Shown piece after piece: positions 20,043-29,286 of a stretch of 64,000 nucleotides of DNA. Origin of the DNA: JAJEFO01 sp965214325. Lineage in GTDB: Bacteria > Pseudomonadota > Alphaproteobacteria > Rhodobacterales > Rhodobacteraceae. Positions within the stretch are counted from its first letter, which is position 1. Every line of letters begins with the position of its first letter. The translations under genes and the position numbers were made by a program. Under the pieces are notes generated by a model that had not been told where the DNA came from, ran no database searches, and saw only the letters and a program-made list of their open reading frames with translations. The stretch is taken from contig CBDCBG010000006.1 of NCBI GenBank assembly GCA_965214325.1, positions 3,286,001 to 3,350,000 on the forward strand, read 5' to 3'.

Positions 20043-20244
20043 TGCTCGGCGGCTGGCCGGCGGGCGGCATCTGGCTGTCGACGGAACCGGCGGACATGCG
20101 CCGCAGCTTCGACGGGCTGGGCGCGCTGGTCGCGACCCATCTCGGGGAGAACCCGGCCAGCGGGCGCTGGTACGTGTTCGTCAACCGCCGCTGGACGATG
20201 GTGAAGGTGCTCGGCTTCGAGCATGGCGGGTACTTCGTCTGGGC
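20042..20244 (+). pseudogene. tnpB: IS66 TnpB, N-terminal fragment
   Basis: Reads MLGGWPAGGIWLSTEPADMRRSFDGLGALV, RWYVFVNRRWTMVKVLGFEHGGYFVWA, the TnpB signature (IS66 Orf2-like, PF05717 type). The match to the copy at 31847-32212 stops at FVWA, where the next element's sequence takes over. Confidence 0.8.
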
Positions 20245-21505
20245 TCAGCTTTGCGGTCTTGCGCGTCGTGTGCAGCGCGTCGAGGGTGATCACCTTTCCG
20301 CGGATGTCGCTGCGCTCCAGAAGGTCGTGCGTGGCCGCCGGTCCGCCTCCCTCGTCGCCGAAGTCCGGGAGCGCGAAGGGTGCGCCGGAGGCATGGTCGA
20401 CAAGCGCCACGGTCCCGTGACGGCCCTCGCCGTTGCGGCTGGCGCCGCGGATGCGCTTGCCGTCGGCGGCAAGCGCCCGGGCAAGGGGGAGCCGGGGCCG
20501 GGACCAGCGGGCGACCACATCCTCCAGAGCCTCGGGATCGACCGACTGGACGACCCGGTGGATGGTGGACTTGGAGACCGGCTCGCGAAGCCCCGTCTTC
20601 GGGTTCGTCCATGCGCCGACGGCCTCCAGCTCCGCCCGGGACGGCGACCGCGCGAACTGCGCGGCGGCGAGGCAGCCCTTCATGTTGGCGAGTTCGGCGA
20701 GGACATGCATGGCGGGCACGCAGGCCGCCGTGCGCTTCCTTCCCTGCGCCCGGCGGAAGTCCGGAACCGCCGCCAGCCCGGCATGCATGGAGCGCATCGC
20801 CCCAGGATTCCGGGGCGCCGGCTCGGGACCGGCGGGCGGCGCCACGTCGGGCGGCAGCGGCATCGGGTTCGAAAGCGGCTCGCGGGCGTCGGGCCTCAGC
20901 GGCGTGGCGAAGATCTCCTTCGGCTTGCCGCGGGGGCCGGTGCACCGCCCGTCGGAACGGGCGAACCCCCTGGTCTCGCCCGGCCCCGTCCGGCCCGCCG
21001 CCCTGTGCATGGTGCCCGGAAAGAGCTCCGGATCGCAGGACATCCCGGCCAGGAGCGCCCTGTGGCCGTGCGCCTCCAGCCAGTCGCCGGCGAGCCGGCG
21101 GGTCATCCCCGCAAGGACGCGGGAGGCAAGGTTCGGGAACACCCCGGGCTCGGAGAGGATCAGGAACCGGGTGTTGTTCGCCACCATCTCGAGCCGCCGG
21201 AACTGCTGCTCCGGCTTCCAGCCGGTCCAGCGGTCGCGCGGCCTGCACTTGAAGGCGCCGTTCTGCCACGCGGCAAGGCCCAGCCACCGGTCCCCGAAGG
21301 TCGCGACGTAGCGCAGGCCGCGGCCCGCAAGCCGGCGAAAGCCGGGACAGTGGTGCTCGTCCATCAGGGCGTCCCAGAGCGGGCGCTCCTCCGGCCTCGC
21401 CAGGCGAACCTCGACCTCGGACAGCACGAACCCTTCGGGAGGTGCCCGGTGAACCGGGCACGCCTCCATGCGATTGCGAATCGACATGCCGCGAGCGTCG
21501 CGCAT
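20245..21505 (-). pseudogene. DUF4338-ISAs1-type fusion transposase, 3'-truncated
   Basis: The N-terminal part (to about residue 170) is a DUF4338/DruA-like domain: RPEERPLWDALMDEHH, NTRFLILSEPGVFPNLASRVLAGMTRRLAGDWLEAHG. A Pro-rich linker follows. The C-terminal part is an ISAs1-family (H-repeat) catalytic core: GRKRTAACVPAMHVLAELANM, ADGKRIRGASRNG (first catalytic Asp region), DIRGKVITLDALHTTRKTA (second Asp). The rest, including the catalytic Glu, is lost at the IS66 junction. The start could be 21505 (MRDARGM) or a nearby codon. The element's outer end is near 21595, 80 bp before hpnD. Confidence 0.75.
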
Positions 21506-21675
21506 GTTGCGCGGGAACGTCAGAGAAAACCGCAGACGATCCCGCGAACGGACGCGCGCGTGCAACGCCGGGATGCCCTACGTCAAGAAAAATCAAACGG
21601 ATTCAGCGTGGGATGGCCCTGCCCCCGGCCTCCAACTCGGTTGATCGTTCCTGCGCCGCGATGTATCCGTGACCA

Positions 21676-22548
21676 ATGCAATCTACGAACGTGAACCGGT
21701 CGGTGGAGCTTGCAGCGAAGCGCTATGCGGAGACGCTGGTCGCGCATTCGGGGTCTGCGTTTTTCTGGGCGATGCGACGAATGCTGCCTGCGAAGCGCGA
21801 CGCGATGTATGCGATCTACGCATTTTGCCGGGAGGTCGACGACATAGCCGACGAGCCTGGCGAGACGTCTAGCAAACGGGAGGCGCTCAAAGGGTACAGG
21901 CGCGACGTCGAGCGCCTCTACCGGGGAGCGGAGCCGGCACGGGCCACGGTAAGGGCTCTTGTCAGGCCGGTGTCCGAATACGAACTTGCGGAGTCCGACC
22001 TCAAGTGCGTGATTGACGGAATGATGACGGATGCCGAGCCTTCCGTGCGCATTCCCGATGATACGGCCCTGGCGACATATGTTGACCGCGTGGCCTGTTC
22101 GGTCGGGCGGATGTCCTGTCGGGTGTTCGGGCTTGATCCGGAGACCGGCAGGCAGTTGGCGGCTTCCCTCGGCTCTGCACTTCAGTTGACCAACATCCTG
22201 CGGGACGTTCGTGAAGACGCCCGGCGCAACCGGATCTACCTTCCCGAATCCGCGCTTCGTGATGCGGGTCTTGAATGTCCGCGCACCGACACGCTTGCTG
22301 ACCAGCCTGCGGTGGGCATCGTCTGCCAGGGACTGTCGACGAATGCCTGGAACCAATTCGCGGCTGCGGACAGGATCATGGGCGCTTGCCGAGCCCAAGA
22401 CATACGACCCGCCAGAATGATGCGCGCGGTGTACGGAAATCTCCTGGAACGGATCGTCGGAGCCGGGTTTTCGCCGTTTCCGGCCGAGCGGATTTCCCTC
22501 AGTTCGTTTCGGAGGGCCTGCCTGGCCTTGCGCCACGGCCTGTTCTAG
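21676..22548 (+). CDS. hpnD: Presqualene diphosphate synthase HpnD
   Basis: 290 residues. Trans-isoprenyl diphosphate synthase fold that condenses two farnesyl diphosphates to presqualene diphosphate, the first step of the HpnCDE route to squalene. First Asp-rich motif is DDIADE in YAIYAFCREVDDIADEP; the second is NILRDVREDARRNRIYLP. Also seen is VGRMSCRVFG in the helix facing the active site. Length and motifs are complete. ATG 21676. hpnE starts on the very next base after the stop, so the two are co-translated. The upstream region was replaced by a DUF4338/ISAs1-type element ending about 80 bp before the start. Confidence 0.92.
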   Translation: MQSTNVNRSVELAAKRYAETLVAHSGSAFFWAMRRMLPAKRDAMYAIYAFCREVDDIADEPGETSSKREALKGYRRDVERLYRGAEPARATVRALVRPVSEYELAESDLKCVIDGMMTDAEPSVRIPDDTALATYVDRVACSVGRMSCRVFGLDPETGRQLAASLGSALQLTNILRDVREDARRNRIYLPESALRDAGLECPRTDTLADQPAVGIVCQGLSTNAWNQFAAADRIMGACRAQDIRPARMMRAVYGNLLERIVGAGFSPFPAERISLSSFRRACLALRHGLF

Positions 22549-23859
22549 GTGCCCGGAATCGCCCATGTGGTTGGCGCAGGCGTTGCCGGGCTGAGCGCCG
22601 CTTGCGAGTTGTCTGCATGCGGTGTTCACGTGGCCGTCCACGAAGCGACCGGACATGCCGGCGGGCGTTGCCGTTCGTTCCGGGACGACAGCCTGGGGGC
22701 GTTGATCGACAACGGCAGCCACCTGATGCTCTCCGGCAACACCTCGATACAGCGGTTCCTGGCTTTGATCGGGGCGCAGGACAGGCTCTCCGGTCCGGCC
22801 AGCGCACGATTTCCGTTCCTTGATCTCGCTACGGGTGAACGTTGGACGGTTGACCTTGGCAGTGGCCGGATCCCCGGAAGACCGTTCTCGCGCGACGGAC
22901 GGGTTCCGGGCGCGCGACTGGCCGACTATGCGAGGTCGCTTCGCCTGCTGAATGCGCACCCGGGATCGTCGATTGAAGAAATCCTGTCGCCCTGCGGCCG
23001 GTTGCACGAGCGATTTTGGAAGCCGGTTTCGATTGCCGTTCTCAACACCGAACCCGAAAGCGCCGCGGCAGCGCTCATGAAGCCGGTTCTGCGCGAAACC
23101 GTCGGCAGGGGGGGGCGTGCCTGCCGGCCCCTGACGGCGAGGGAGGGCTTGAGCAGCGCTTTCGCGGATCCGGCAATGGCGTTCTTGGCGGGACATGGCG
23201 CCGAGCTGCGCTTTCGCATGCGTCTTCGCTCGATCACGTTGAACGAAGCGGGTGGTGTCACGGCCTTGCGTTTCAGGGATGACGAGATCGAGGTCGGGTC
23301 GGCTGACCGGGTAATCTTGGCAGTGCCCGCCCGCGCTGCCGCCGACCTGATTCCAGGCCTTCGCGTTCCGAACGAGCATCGCGGCATCGTCAATGCGCAT
23401 TTCCGGATTCGCGAAAATCCCGTGCGCGCGCCGGGGGATCCGCCCTTTCTCGGCCTTCTCGGCGGAACGGCAGAATGGCTGTTCTGGCGGGAAGGCATTG
23501 TTTCGGCGACGGTCAGCGCCTGTCAGGGCGACATCGACGGGCGAAGCTTGGCAGGTGCGATCTGGGATGACGTTCGACGGTCATTGGGCCTGGAAGGCGA
23601 CGCGGCCAGGATGGCGCCCCACCGTGTCATCGTCGAGCGGATGGCGACAATTGCGCAGACACCGGAGCAGGTGGCACGGCGGCCCGGGTCCGATGCCGGA
23701 CCACAGGGTGTCTCCCTTGCCGGAGACTGGACGAATACCGGTCTTCCGGCAACGATCGAAGGTGCGGTGCGCTCGGGCAGGCTGGCGGCCGAACTGGCCG
23801 CCAGGAGCATGGGTCGGGCATGCATGGACGGGCCACGCCAGGGGAATGCGCCGACCTGA
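22549..23859 (+). CDS. hpnE: Hydroxysqualene dehydroxylase HpnE
   Basis: 436 residues, FAD-dependent amine oxidase/phytoene desaturase-like fold. The N-terminal dinucleotide-binding motif is HVVGAGVAGLSAACELSACG, followed by GGRCRSF. The C-terminal FAD-contact region is SLAGDWTNTGLPATIEGAVRSGRLAAE, characteristic of HpnE. It reduces hydroxysqualene to squalene. GTG start immediately after the hpnD TAG. Intact. An IS50-like element with target duplication begins 16 bp past its stop. Confidence 0.92.
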   Translation: MPGIAHVVGAGVAGLSAACELSACGVHVAVHEATGHAGGRCRSFRDDSLGALIDNGSHLMLSGNTSIQRFLALIGAQDRLSGPASARFPFLDLATGERWTVDLGSGRIPGRPFSRDGRVPGARLADYARSLRLLNAHPGSSIEEILSPCGRLHERFWKPVSIAVLNTEPESAAAALMKPVLRETVGRGGRACRPLTAREGLSSAFADPAMAFLAGHGAELRFRMRLRSITLNEAGGVTALRFRDDEIEVGSADRVILAVPARAAADLIPGLRVPNEHRGIVNAHFRIRENPVRAPGDPPFLGLLGGTAEWLFWREGIVSATVSACQGDIDGRSLAGAIWDDVRRSLGLEGDAARMAPHRVIVERMATIAQTPEQVARRPGSDAGPQGVSLAGDWTNTGLPATIEGAVRSGRLAAELAARSMGRACMDGPRQGNAPT

Positions 23860-23873
23860 CCCGGCATCCGGCG

Positions 23874-26222
23874 TCTTTCAACTGGACACTGTTAACTCGA
23901 TGCGTTTGAAGCCGTATGTCCGGTTCCATGAGGATCGGCCTCCGACACTACGGCTCCGAGACGGTTGACTGGCTGAAGGCCCGGCTTGGGGCCGGGGACT
24001 GCACGCGGACCTTTCTGGCACGTGAGCTGTGCGAGCGCGAGGACTGGCGGAACGCGAAGGGGGAGCCGTGCCTCGCCTCGGCGCGGGCCGCGCTTCCGAA
24101 GCTGTCCTCGGCGCTCGGCCTGCCTCTTCCGGAGGCTCGTCCGATGGGCGGGGTGACGTCGGGTTCGATGGCCCCGTCGCCGGGTTATCCCGACATGCAC
24201 CTGTCGTGCGGTCTCGACGATCTCGGCGAGATCAGCGTGGTTCCGGTGGCCGAGGATGACAAGGCGCTGGCGCGCTCGAAGATGGCGTCGCACCATCCCG
24301 AGGGCGACGCGGCCTGTCCCGGCGGGCGCATCCGCTACTGGATCCGCTCGACCGCGCACGGCGTCCTCGGCGGCCTGACGGTCGGCGCCGCGTCCTGGCA
24401 CCACAAGGCGCGCGACCTCCACATCGGCTGGTCGCAGGCGGCGCGGGCCGCCAACATCGGGCGCGTGGTCAACAACGACAGGTTGCTTCTGCTTCCCGGC
24501 GTCCGCGTCCACGGGCTTGCGTCCGTGGCGCTGTCGCTGTTCCACGCCCGCGTTGCGGACGACTGGGAGGGGCGCTACGGTGTCCGCCCGGAGCTTGCGT
24601 ACAGCTACGTCGGACCGGAGCGCACGGGCCAGAGCTACCGCGCGGCGGGCTGGACGTGCTGCCCGGACCCGAAGAAGGGCAAGGGGCCGCGGCTCCGGGT
24701 GTACGTGAAGCCGCTGTCGGCGGGCTGGCGGGAGGTTCTCGGGCGTGCGCCGGAGCGGGCGATCGGCGGCGGGCCGCCGCTGGAGGCGGGGGAGGACGCG
24801 ACATGGGCGGAGACGGAGTACGGACGGAGCGGGCACAGCGACGCGCGCGTGCGCGAGCGCCTTGTCACGATGGGCGAGGCGTGGTGCGCGCGCCCGGGCG
24901 CGCCGCTGCCGGCGATCTTTCCCGGCGAGGCGGAGCAGCGGGCGGCGTACAGGTTCCTGTCGAACCCGAGGATCGGCGTGCAGGACATTCTTGAACCCCA
25001 CCGGGAGGCGATGGCCGAACGCTGCCGCAGCCGGCCTGTCGTGCTCGCGGTTCAGGACACGACGATGCTGAACCACAGCGGGCTGGAGGCGACCGAGGGC
25101 CTTGTCGACATCGGCGGCGGCGGCTCCGGAAGCAAGGGGATCGCGGCCCATGCCGGCGTCGCGTTCAGCGAGGGCGGCTGCGCTCTGGGGGTGTTCAGCC
25201 TCGATGCCGGCTTCCGCGCGGAGGACAAGGCGACGGCGGTCGAGGGCGAGGAAAGCGGACGCTGGACGGCCGCCTTCGCCAAGGCCGCCGAGCTGGCGGC
25301 GGCCTGCCCGCGAACCCGCGTGGTGAACGTCTGCGACCGGGAGGGCGACATGTGGGCGCTCCTGTCGGACGGCTGCGCCTCCGCCGACGCGCCCGGCGGC
25401 GCCGGCCTCCTGGTCCGCGCCAGCCGTTCGAGCCGGCGGCGTGCCTTCACGGCGGAGGGCAGGACGGAGGACCTGTTCACGCACGCGTCCGGACTGGACG
25501 TCGTCGCGGAGAAGACGATCGACATCGCGGCCTGCGGCGGCCCCCGGACGCGCAAGGGGCGCAAGGGCGTGAAGCTGGAACTGCGGGCCGGGTTCGTCGA
25601 CCTCGTCCCGCCGGGCGACCTGCCGAAGGGCACGGCCCCGCTGCGCATGCTCGCGGTGCGCGTCCTGGAGAAGACGCCGCCGACGGGCAAGGACCCGCTC
25701 GACTGGCTGCTCCTGACCACCGAGGGCGAGGCCACGGAGGAGAACGCGCTCCGCATCGCCGGGTGGCACGAGAGGCGGTGGCTGATCGAGGAGTGGTTCG
25801 CCGCCGTCAAGACCGGGACGCGGATCAAGGACCGCAGGCTCAACGCCGCCGACGACCTGCGCAGGTGTCTCGCCTTCGACGCCATAACCGCATGCACCGT
25901 CATGTCCGTCGAGCGGCTCGCGCGGAGCGTGCCGGACACGCCGGCGCGGACGGTCGTCCACGAGGACGAGATCCGCGTCCTCGCCGTGCACATGTCGAAG
26001 CCGAACCACCGCAAGCAGCGCGGCCCGCCCGACCCGGATCAGGCGATCGCCGAGTTCGCCGTCAACACCGCGCGCCTCGCCGGATTCATCCCCTCGAAAC
26101 GGCAGCCGCTGCCGGGAACGCACAAGCTCTGGGAAGGATGCCTCATCCTGTCACTCTTCACCGAAAACTACCGCGCCATGCGAGACTACGCCAACTTCGA
26201 GTCAACAGTGTTACATTGAAAG
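23874..26222 (+). mobile_element. DUF4338/IS50-like insertion sequence
   Basis: About 2.35 kb. Ends are CTTTCAACTGGACACTGTTAA on the left and TTGAAAG on the right (inverted match CTTTCAATG...ACACTGTTGACTCGA). ATCCGGCG is repeated directly at 23866-23873 and 26223-26230, so this is a simple insertion into the gap between the convergent hpnE and hpnC genes. A 273-bp derivative with the same ends is at 34223. Confidence 0.85.
23916..26219 (+). CDS. DUF4338 domain fused to IS50(Tn5)-like transposase
   Basis: 767 residues. N-terminal about 270: DUF4338/DruA-like domain (IRYWIRSTAHGVLGGLTVGAA, NNDRLLLLPGVRVHGLASVAL, ARVADDWEGRYGVRPELAYSYVG, GQSYRAAGW). From about 300: Tn5-type transposase with AEQRAAYRFLSNPRI, VQDTTMLNHSG (first Asp), VCDREGDMWALL (second Asp) and ERRWLIEEWFAAVKTG (the R..E......K signature with the catalytic Glu). 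Appears intact. ATG 23916; ATG 23928 is an alternative. The stop is inside the right terminal repeat. In characterised Druantia systems DruA carries DUF4338, but its role in transposases is unknown. Confidence 0.88.
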   Translation: MSGSMRIGLRHYGSETVDWLKARLGAGDCTRTFLARELCEREDWRNAKGEPCLASARAALPKLSSALGLPLPEARPMGGVTSGSMAPSPGYPDMHLSCGLDDLGEISVVPVAEDDKALARSKMASHHPEGDAACPGGRIRYWIRSTAHGVLGGLTVGAASWHHKARDLHIGWSQAARAANIGRVVNNDRLLLLPGVRVHGLASVALSLFHARVADDWEGRYGVRPELAYSYVGPERTGQSYRAAGWTCCPDPKKGKGPRLRVYVKPLSAGWREVLGRAPERAIGGGPPLEAGEDATWAETEYGRSGHSDARVRERLVTMGEAWCARPGAPLPAIFPGEAEQRAAYRFLSNPRIGVQDILEPHREAMAERCRSRPVVLAVQDTTMLNHSGLEATEGLVDIGGGGSGSKGIAAHAGVAFSEGGCALGVFSLDAGFRAEDKATAVEGEESGRWTAAFAKAAELAAACPRTRVVNVCDREGDMWALLSDGCASADAPGGAGLLVRASRSSRRRAFTAEGRTEDLFTHASGLDVVAEKTIDIAACGGPRTRKGRKGVKLELRAGFVDLVPPGDLPKGTAPLRMLAVRVLEKTPPTGKDPLDWLLLTTEGEATEENALRIAGWHERRWLIEEWFAAVKTGTRIKDRRLNAADDLRRCLAFDAITACTVMSVERLARSVPDTPARTVVHEDEIRVLAVHMSKPNHRKQRGPPDPDQAIAEFAVNTARLAGFIPSKRQPLPGTHKLWEGCLILSLFTENYRAMRDYANFESTVLH

Positions 26223-26282
26223 ATCCGGCGGGTCGCAGTGCATGGCGAGCCAGTCCATGGTTCATGATCGGCGCAGCGGGGA

Positions 26283-27179
26283 TCATCGCGACAGAACGAG
26301 GCTGCCGACAAGGCCCCGGATCACGCATATGGCGGTTTCCGGCTTTGTCAAATTGACCCGGGCGGCCAGAGGGTCCTTTCGGGAGAGTTGCCGGATCAAC
26401 CGATCAGCCAGCCGAACGATGATCGCGGCCTCAAGCTTCAAGCGGGGATTGTTGATCTGCCTGGGCAATTCACGTGCATCTCGCATGAGGTCCGAAATCT
26501 GGGCCAAGCACTTGTCGATGACAACGCGAAGCCGCTCGGATGTGCGGTTCTCGCCGAGTTCCTCAACTCTGGCGCCTGTCTCCGCCATCCAGTCCGTAGG
26601 CAGATAGACGCGGTCCAGTGTTCTGTAGTCGTCGCCCAAATCCTGAAGATGGTTTACGACCTGAAGCGTGACGCACAACGCGTCCGAGTTTCCATAGCCC
26701 GCGCTCGACCCGCCATGGAGGTCGATCAGGTACCGCCCGACCGGTGCTGCAGAGAGCATGCAGTAGTCGATCAATTCCAGCCACGACGCGTAGCGGTTCT
26801 TTGTCGCGTCCTGCATGCAGTAGCGAATGAGATTGCGGCAATGGATGTCGCTAACACCTGTTTCTGCAAGGCTAGCGGCCATTCGCGTGGCCCTTTCGTA
26901 ACCAGGGCGCCCTTCGGCGCGCCGAAGCTCACGTTCAAATCCTTCCAGCCGGGCCGTCTTTTCCTCCGCCGCGAGGTCCGGCGAATCCGCGATGTCGTCG
27001 ACGGTGCGGGCAAAGGCGTAGAATGTGGCGACATGTGGCCGCAATCGGGCCGGAAGCAGCATCGAGCCGACGGGAAAGTTCTCGTATTCGGCGTTCTTGC
27101 CGGATGGGGTTTCCACCGCCGAAATGTGTCCGCTGCCACTCAATATCGCATCCGTTTCAGAATTCGCATCGTAAGCCAT
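26283..27179 (-). CDS. hpnC: Hydroxysqualene synthase HpnC
   Basis: 298 residues, paralogue of HpnD that converts presqualene diphosphate to hydroxysqualene. Family-specific N-terminus ENFPVGSMLLPARLRPHVATFYAFARTVDDIADSPD holds the first Asp motif; the second is HLQDLGDDYRTLDRVYLP. Convergent to hpnDE, whereas hpnC-hpnD-hpnE are usually collinear, so the locus has been rearranged. A miniature ISKra4-derived sequence ends about 35 bp upstream of the ATG (27179), probably within or replacing its promoter. Confidence 0.92.
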   Translation of the reverse strand: MAYDANSETDAILSGSGHISAVETPSGKNAEYENFPVGSMLLPARLRPHVATFYAFARTVDDIADSPDLAAEEKTARLEGFERELRRAEGRPGYERATRMAASLAETGVSDIHCRNLIRYCMQDATKNRYASWLELIDYCMLSAAPVGRYLIDLHGGSSAGYGNSDALCVTLQVVNHLQDLGDDYRTLDRVYLPTDWMAETGARVEELGENRTSERLRVVIDKCLAQISDLMRDARELPRQINNPRLKLEAAIIVRLADRLIRQLSRKDPLAARVNLTKPETAICVIRGLVGSLVLSR

Positions 27180-27214
27180 TCATCGATCCCTGCACAAGAC
27201 GCGCACCGTGCAAC

Positions 27215-27383
27215 GGGTGTAGCCCAAGTTAGTGACTGCCCGCGACGGCTTGCCTGACCTGCCAGTCCAGGAAGTCGGGCAGCCTGAGGTTCATGACGCA
27301 GCTCTTGAGCGCGAGCATGGCGTTGGCTCCTCTCTCCGCCGAAACGGCCTCCAGCAGCTCCTGAAGCGGCCCGCCGTCCGGCC
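27215..27383 (-). repeat. ISKra4-derived fragment, internally deleted
   Basis: Left terminus GGGTGTAGCCCAAG at 27215, then transposase C-terminal codons (SCVMNLRLPDFLDWQ). These are fused directly to an N-terminal transposase segment (PDGGPLQELLEAVSAE), and the piece is cut at 27383 by the IS66 terminus. A deletion derivative, not a continuation of the ISKra4 copy on the other side of the IS66. Confidence 0.7.
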
Positions 27384-27603
27384 GTAAGCGGTTAAAGTAC
27401 GACGTCGATGCCCGATCCGGGCCGGATTTGCGTTTGACATCATAGCCTGCCTGTTCCATTCACCTGCCATCGGTGCGAATCACTTCGGAGGCGGCGATGT
27501 TGGAATGGCATGGTTCCAAGGGGACGACCGGGCTCTCGCAGGCAGTCGTGAGCACCATGCCCGTGCATGGCCTGTTCATCGAAACGCAATTGGGTGGCGG
27601 CGC

Positions 27604-27727
27604 GATCATGAAGCGCAAGCCGCCCGCGCAGCGCAGCATCGGCATCGCCCTCAACCGCCGGGCGATGCCGCCGGGCGAGCGGCTCGCGGTGCTGGCGGCG
27701 GTGATGGCCGTCGAGGCCGGGGAATGA
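27604..27727 (+). CDS. Short ORF translationally coupled to IS66 tnpC
   Basis: About 40 residues from a possible GTG/ATG near 27604-27607 (MKRKPPAQRSIGIALNRR, PPGERLAVLAAVMAVEAG); the frame is open further back to 27473. Its TGA overlaps the ATG of tnpC as ATGA, which suggests co-translation. I do not recognise it; it may be an accessory protein of this IS66 subtype. Confidence 0.35.
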
Positions 27728-29286
27728 ACGCGTCGTCCGATGTCCGCGAGGTCGAGGATCTGGGCCGGGACCTGTCCCGCCTGCTCGGGGACGGCACCCT
27801 GCCGCCGGAGGCCGAGGAGGCGCTCCGGTCGCTGATCGACCTGTCCGGGCGGCTGGCGTCGGACAACGCCGAGCTGGCCGCGACGATCGCGGCACAGGAA
27901 AGGCGGATCGCCGGGTTCGTGACGCAGATCGCCGCTCTCACCGCCCAGATCGTCCAGCTGCAACGCGACCTGTACGGCTCGCGCTCGGAAAAGCGCAAGG
28001 AGGACGGTTCCGACGGCAACGAGGGGACCGACGGCCAGGACCGCCACCGCGGCGGCAAGGCCGGCCGCAGGAAGGATCGCGGCGACGCGGTCAACGACAC
28101 CGGACTGCGCTTCAACGAGAATGCCCAGGTGATCGACATCACCGTTACGCCGCCGGAGGTCGAGGGGCTGTCCGAGGACGAATGCGAGGTGGTCTCCGAG
28201 CGCGTCCACTGCCGGATCGCCGTGCTCGACTGGCGGCACGTGGTCATCCGCTACCGCCATCTCAAGGCGAAGATCCGCGAGACCGGCGCCCTCGTCAGCG
28301 CCCCGGCCCGCGAGAGCGTTTTCAAGAGCAGCTGCGCCGACGTCTCCTTCGTCGCAGGCATGCTCATCGACAAGTTCCTCTGGCACCTGCCGATTCACCG
28401 CCAGCACCGGATGCTGGCCGCCGGAGGCATCACCGTCAACCGCGGCTCGCCGATCCAGTGGGCCAACCGGGCGATCGCGCTCCTGAAGCCGGTCCACGAC
28501 GCGCAGTGGCGTTCGGTGCTGGAGAGCGCCGTGATCCAGATGGACGAGACGCCGATCCGGGCCGGACGGCACCCGGGCAAGCCGGGAAGCATGAAGAAGG
28601 GCTGCTTCTGGCCGGTGCTCGGCGACCGGGACGAGGTTGTGTTCCCCTTCGCCACCTCCCGCCGGCACCAGCATGCGGCCGAGTTCCTCGGCGAGTACTC
28701 CGGAACCCTCGTGAGCGACGGCTACGGCGCCTGCGAGGCCTATGTCGCGGCGCGCGGCGGCGCGGTCACCCATCAGGGCTGCTGGACCCATACCCGCAGA
28801 AATTTCTGGGAGCAGAAGGACAATCACCCGGAGATGGCCGGGGAAGCGCTGAAGCTGATCGGCGCCATCTACCGGATCGAGAAGGAGATCGACGGCCGGC
28901 CGCGGGCCGAGCGGCTGGTCGCGCGGCGGACCCGGTCGCGGAAGGCGGTCGACAGGATCTGGGACTGGTGCGAGCGGACGCTGGAGGATCCGGCGCTGAC
29001 GCCGAAGCACCCGGTCCGCAAGGCGATCGGCTACGCCGTCGAGCGGAGGGCCACGCTGGAGGTGTTCCTGGGCGACCCGGACGTGCCGCCGGACACCAAC
29101 CAGGTCGAGAACAGGTTGCGCGGCGCCAAGCTCGGCCAGCGGAACTGGCTGTTCGCCTGGACGGAGATCGGCGGAGAGCACATAGGGATCATGAACGCCA
29201 TGCTCGCCACCTGCCGGATGCAGGGCGTCGATCCCCGCGTCTGGCTGACCGACGTCCTGCTGCGCATCGACACCCACCCGGCCAGC

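Larger units (their letters stand above)
19645..20244 (+). mobile_element. IS66-family element, left part only
   Basis: Starts with the IS66-type inverted repeat GTAAGCGGTTAAAGGACG and contains tnpA and the start of tnpB. The sequence leaves the match to the fuller copy (27384-32609) after 20244, where the DUF4338/ISAs1-type element begins. tnpC and the right end are missing. Confidence 0.8.

Noticed and set aside
23892..26123. Very long minus-strand open frame opposite the IS50-like transposase
   Set aside because: Composition is Arg/Ala/Pro-rich with no motif; it is the GC-rich antisense shadow of a clear transposase.
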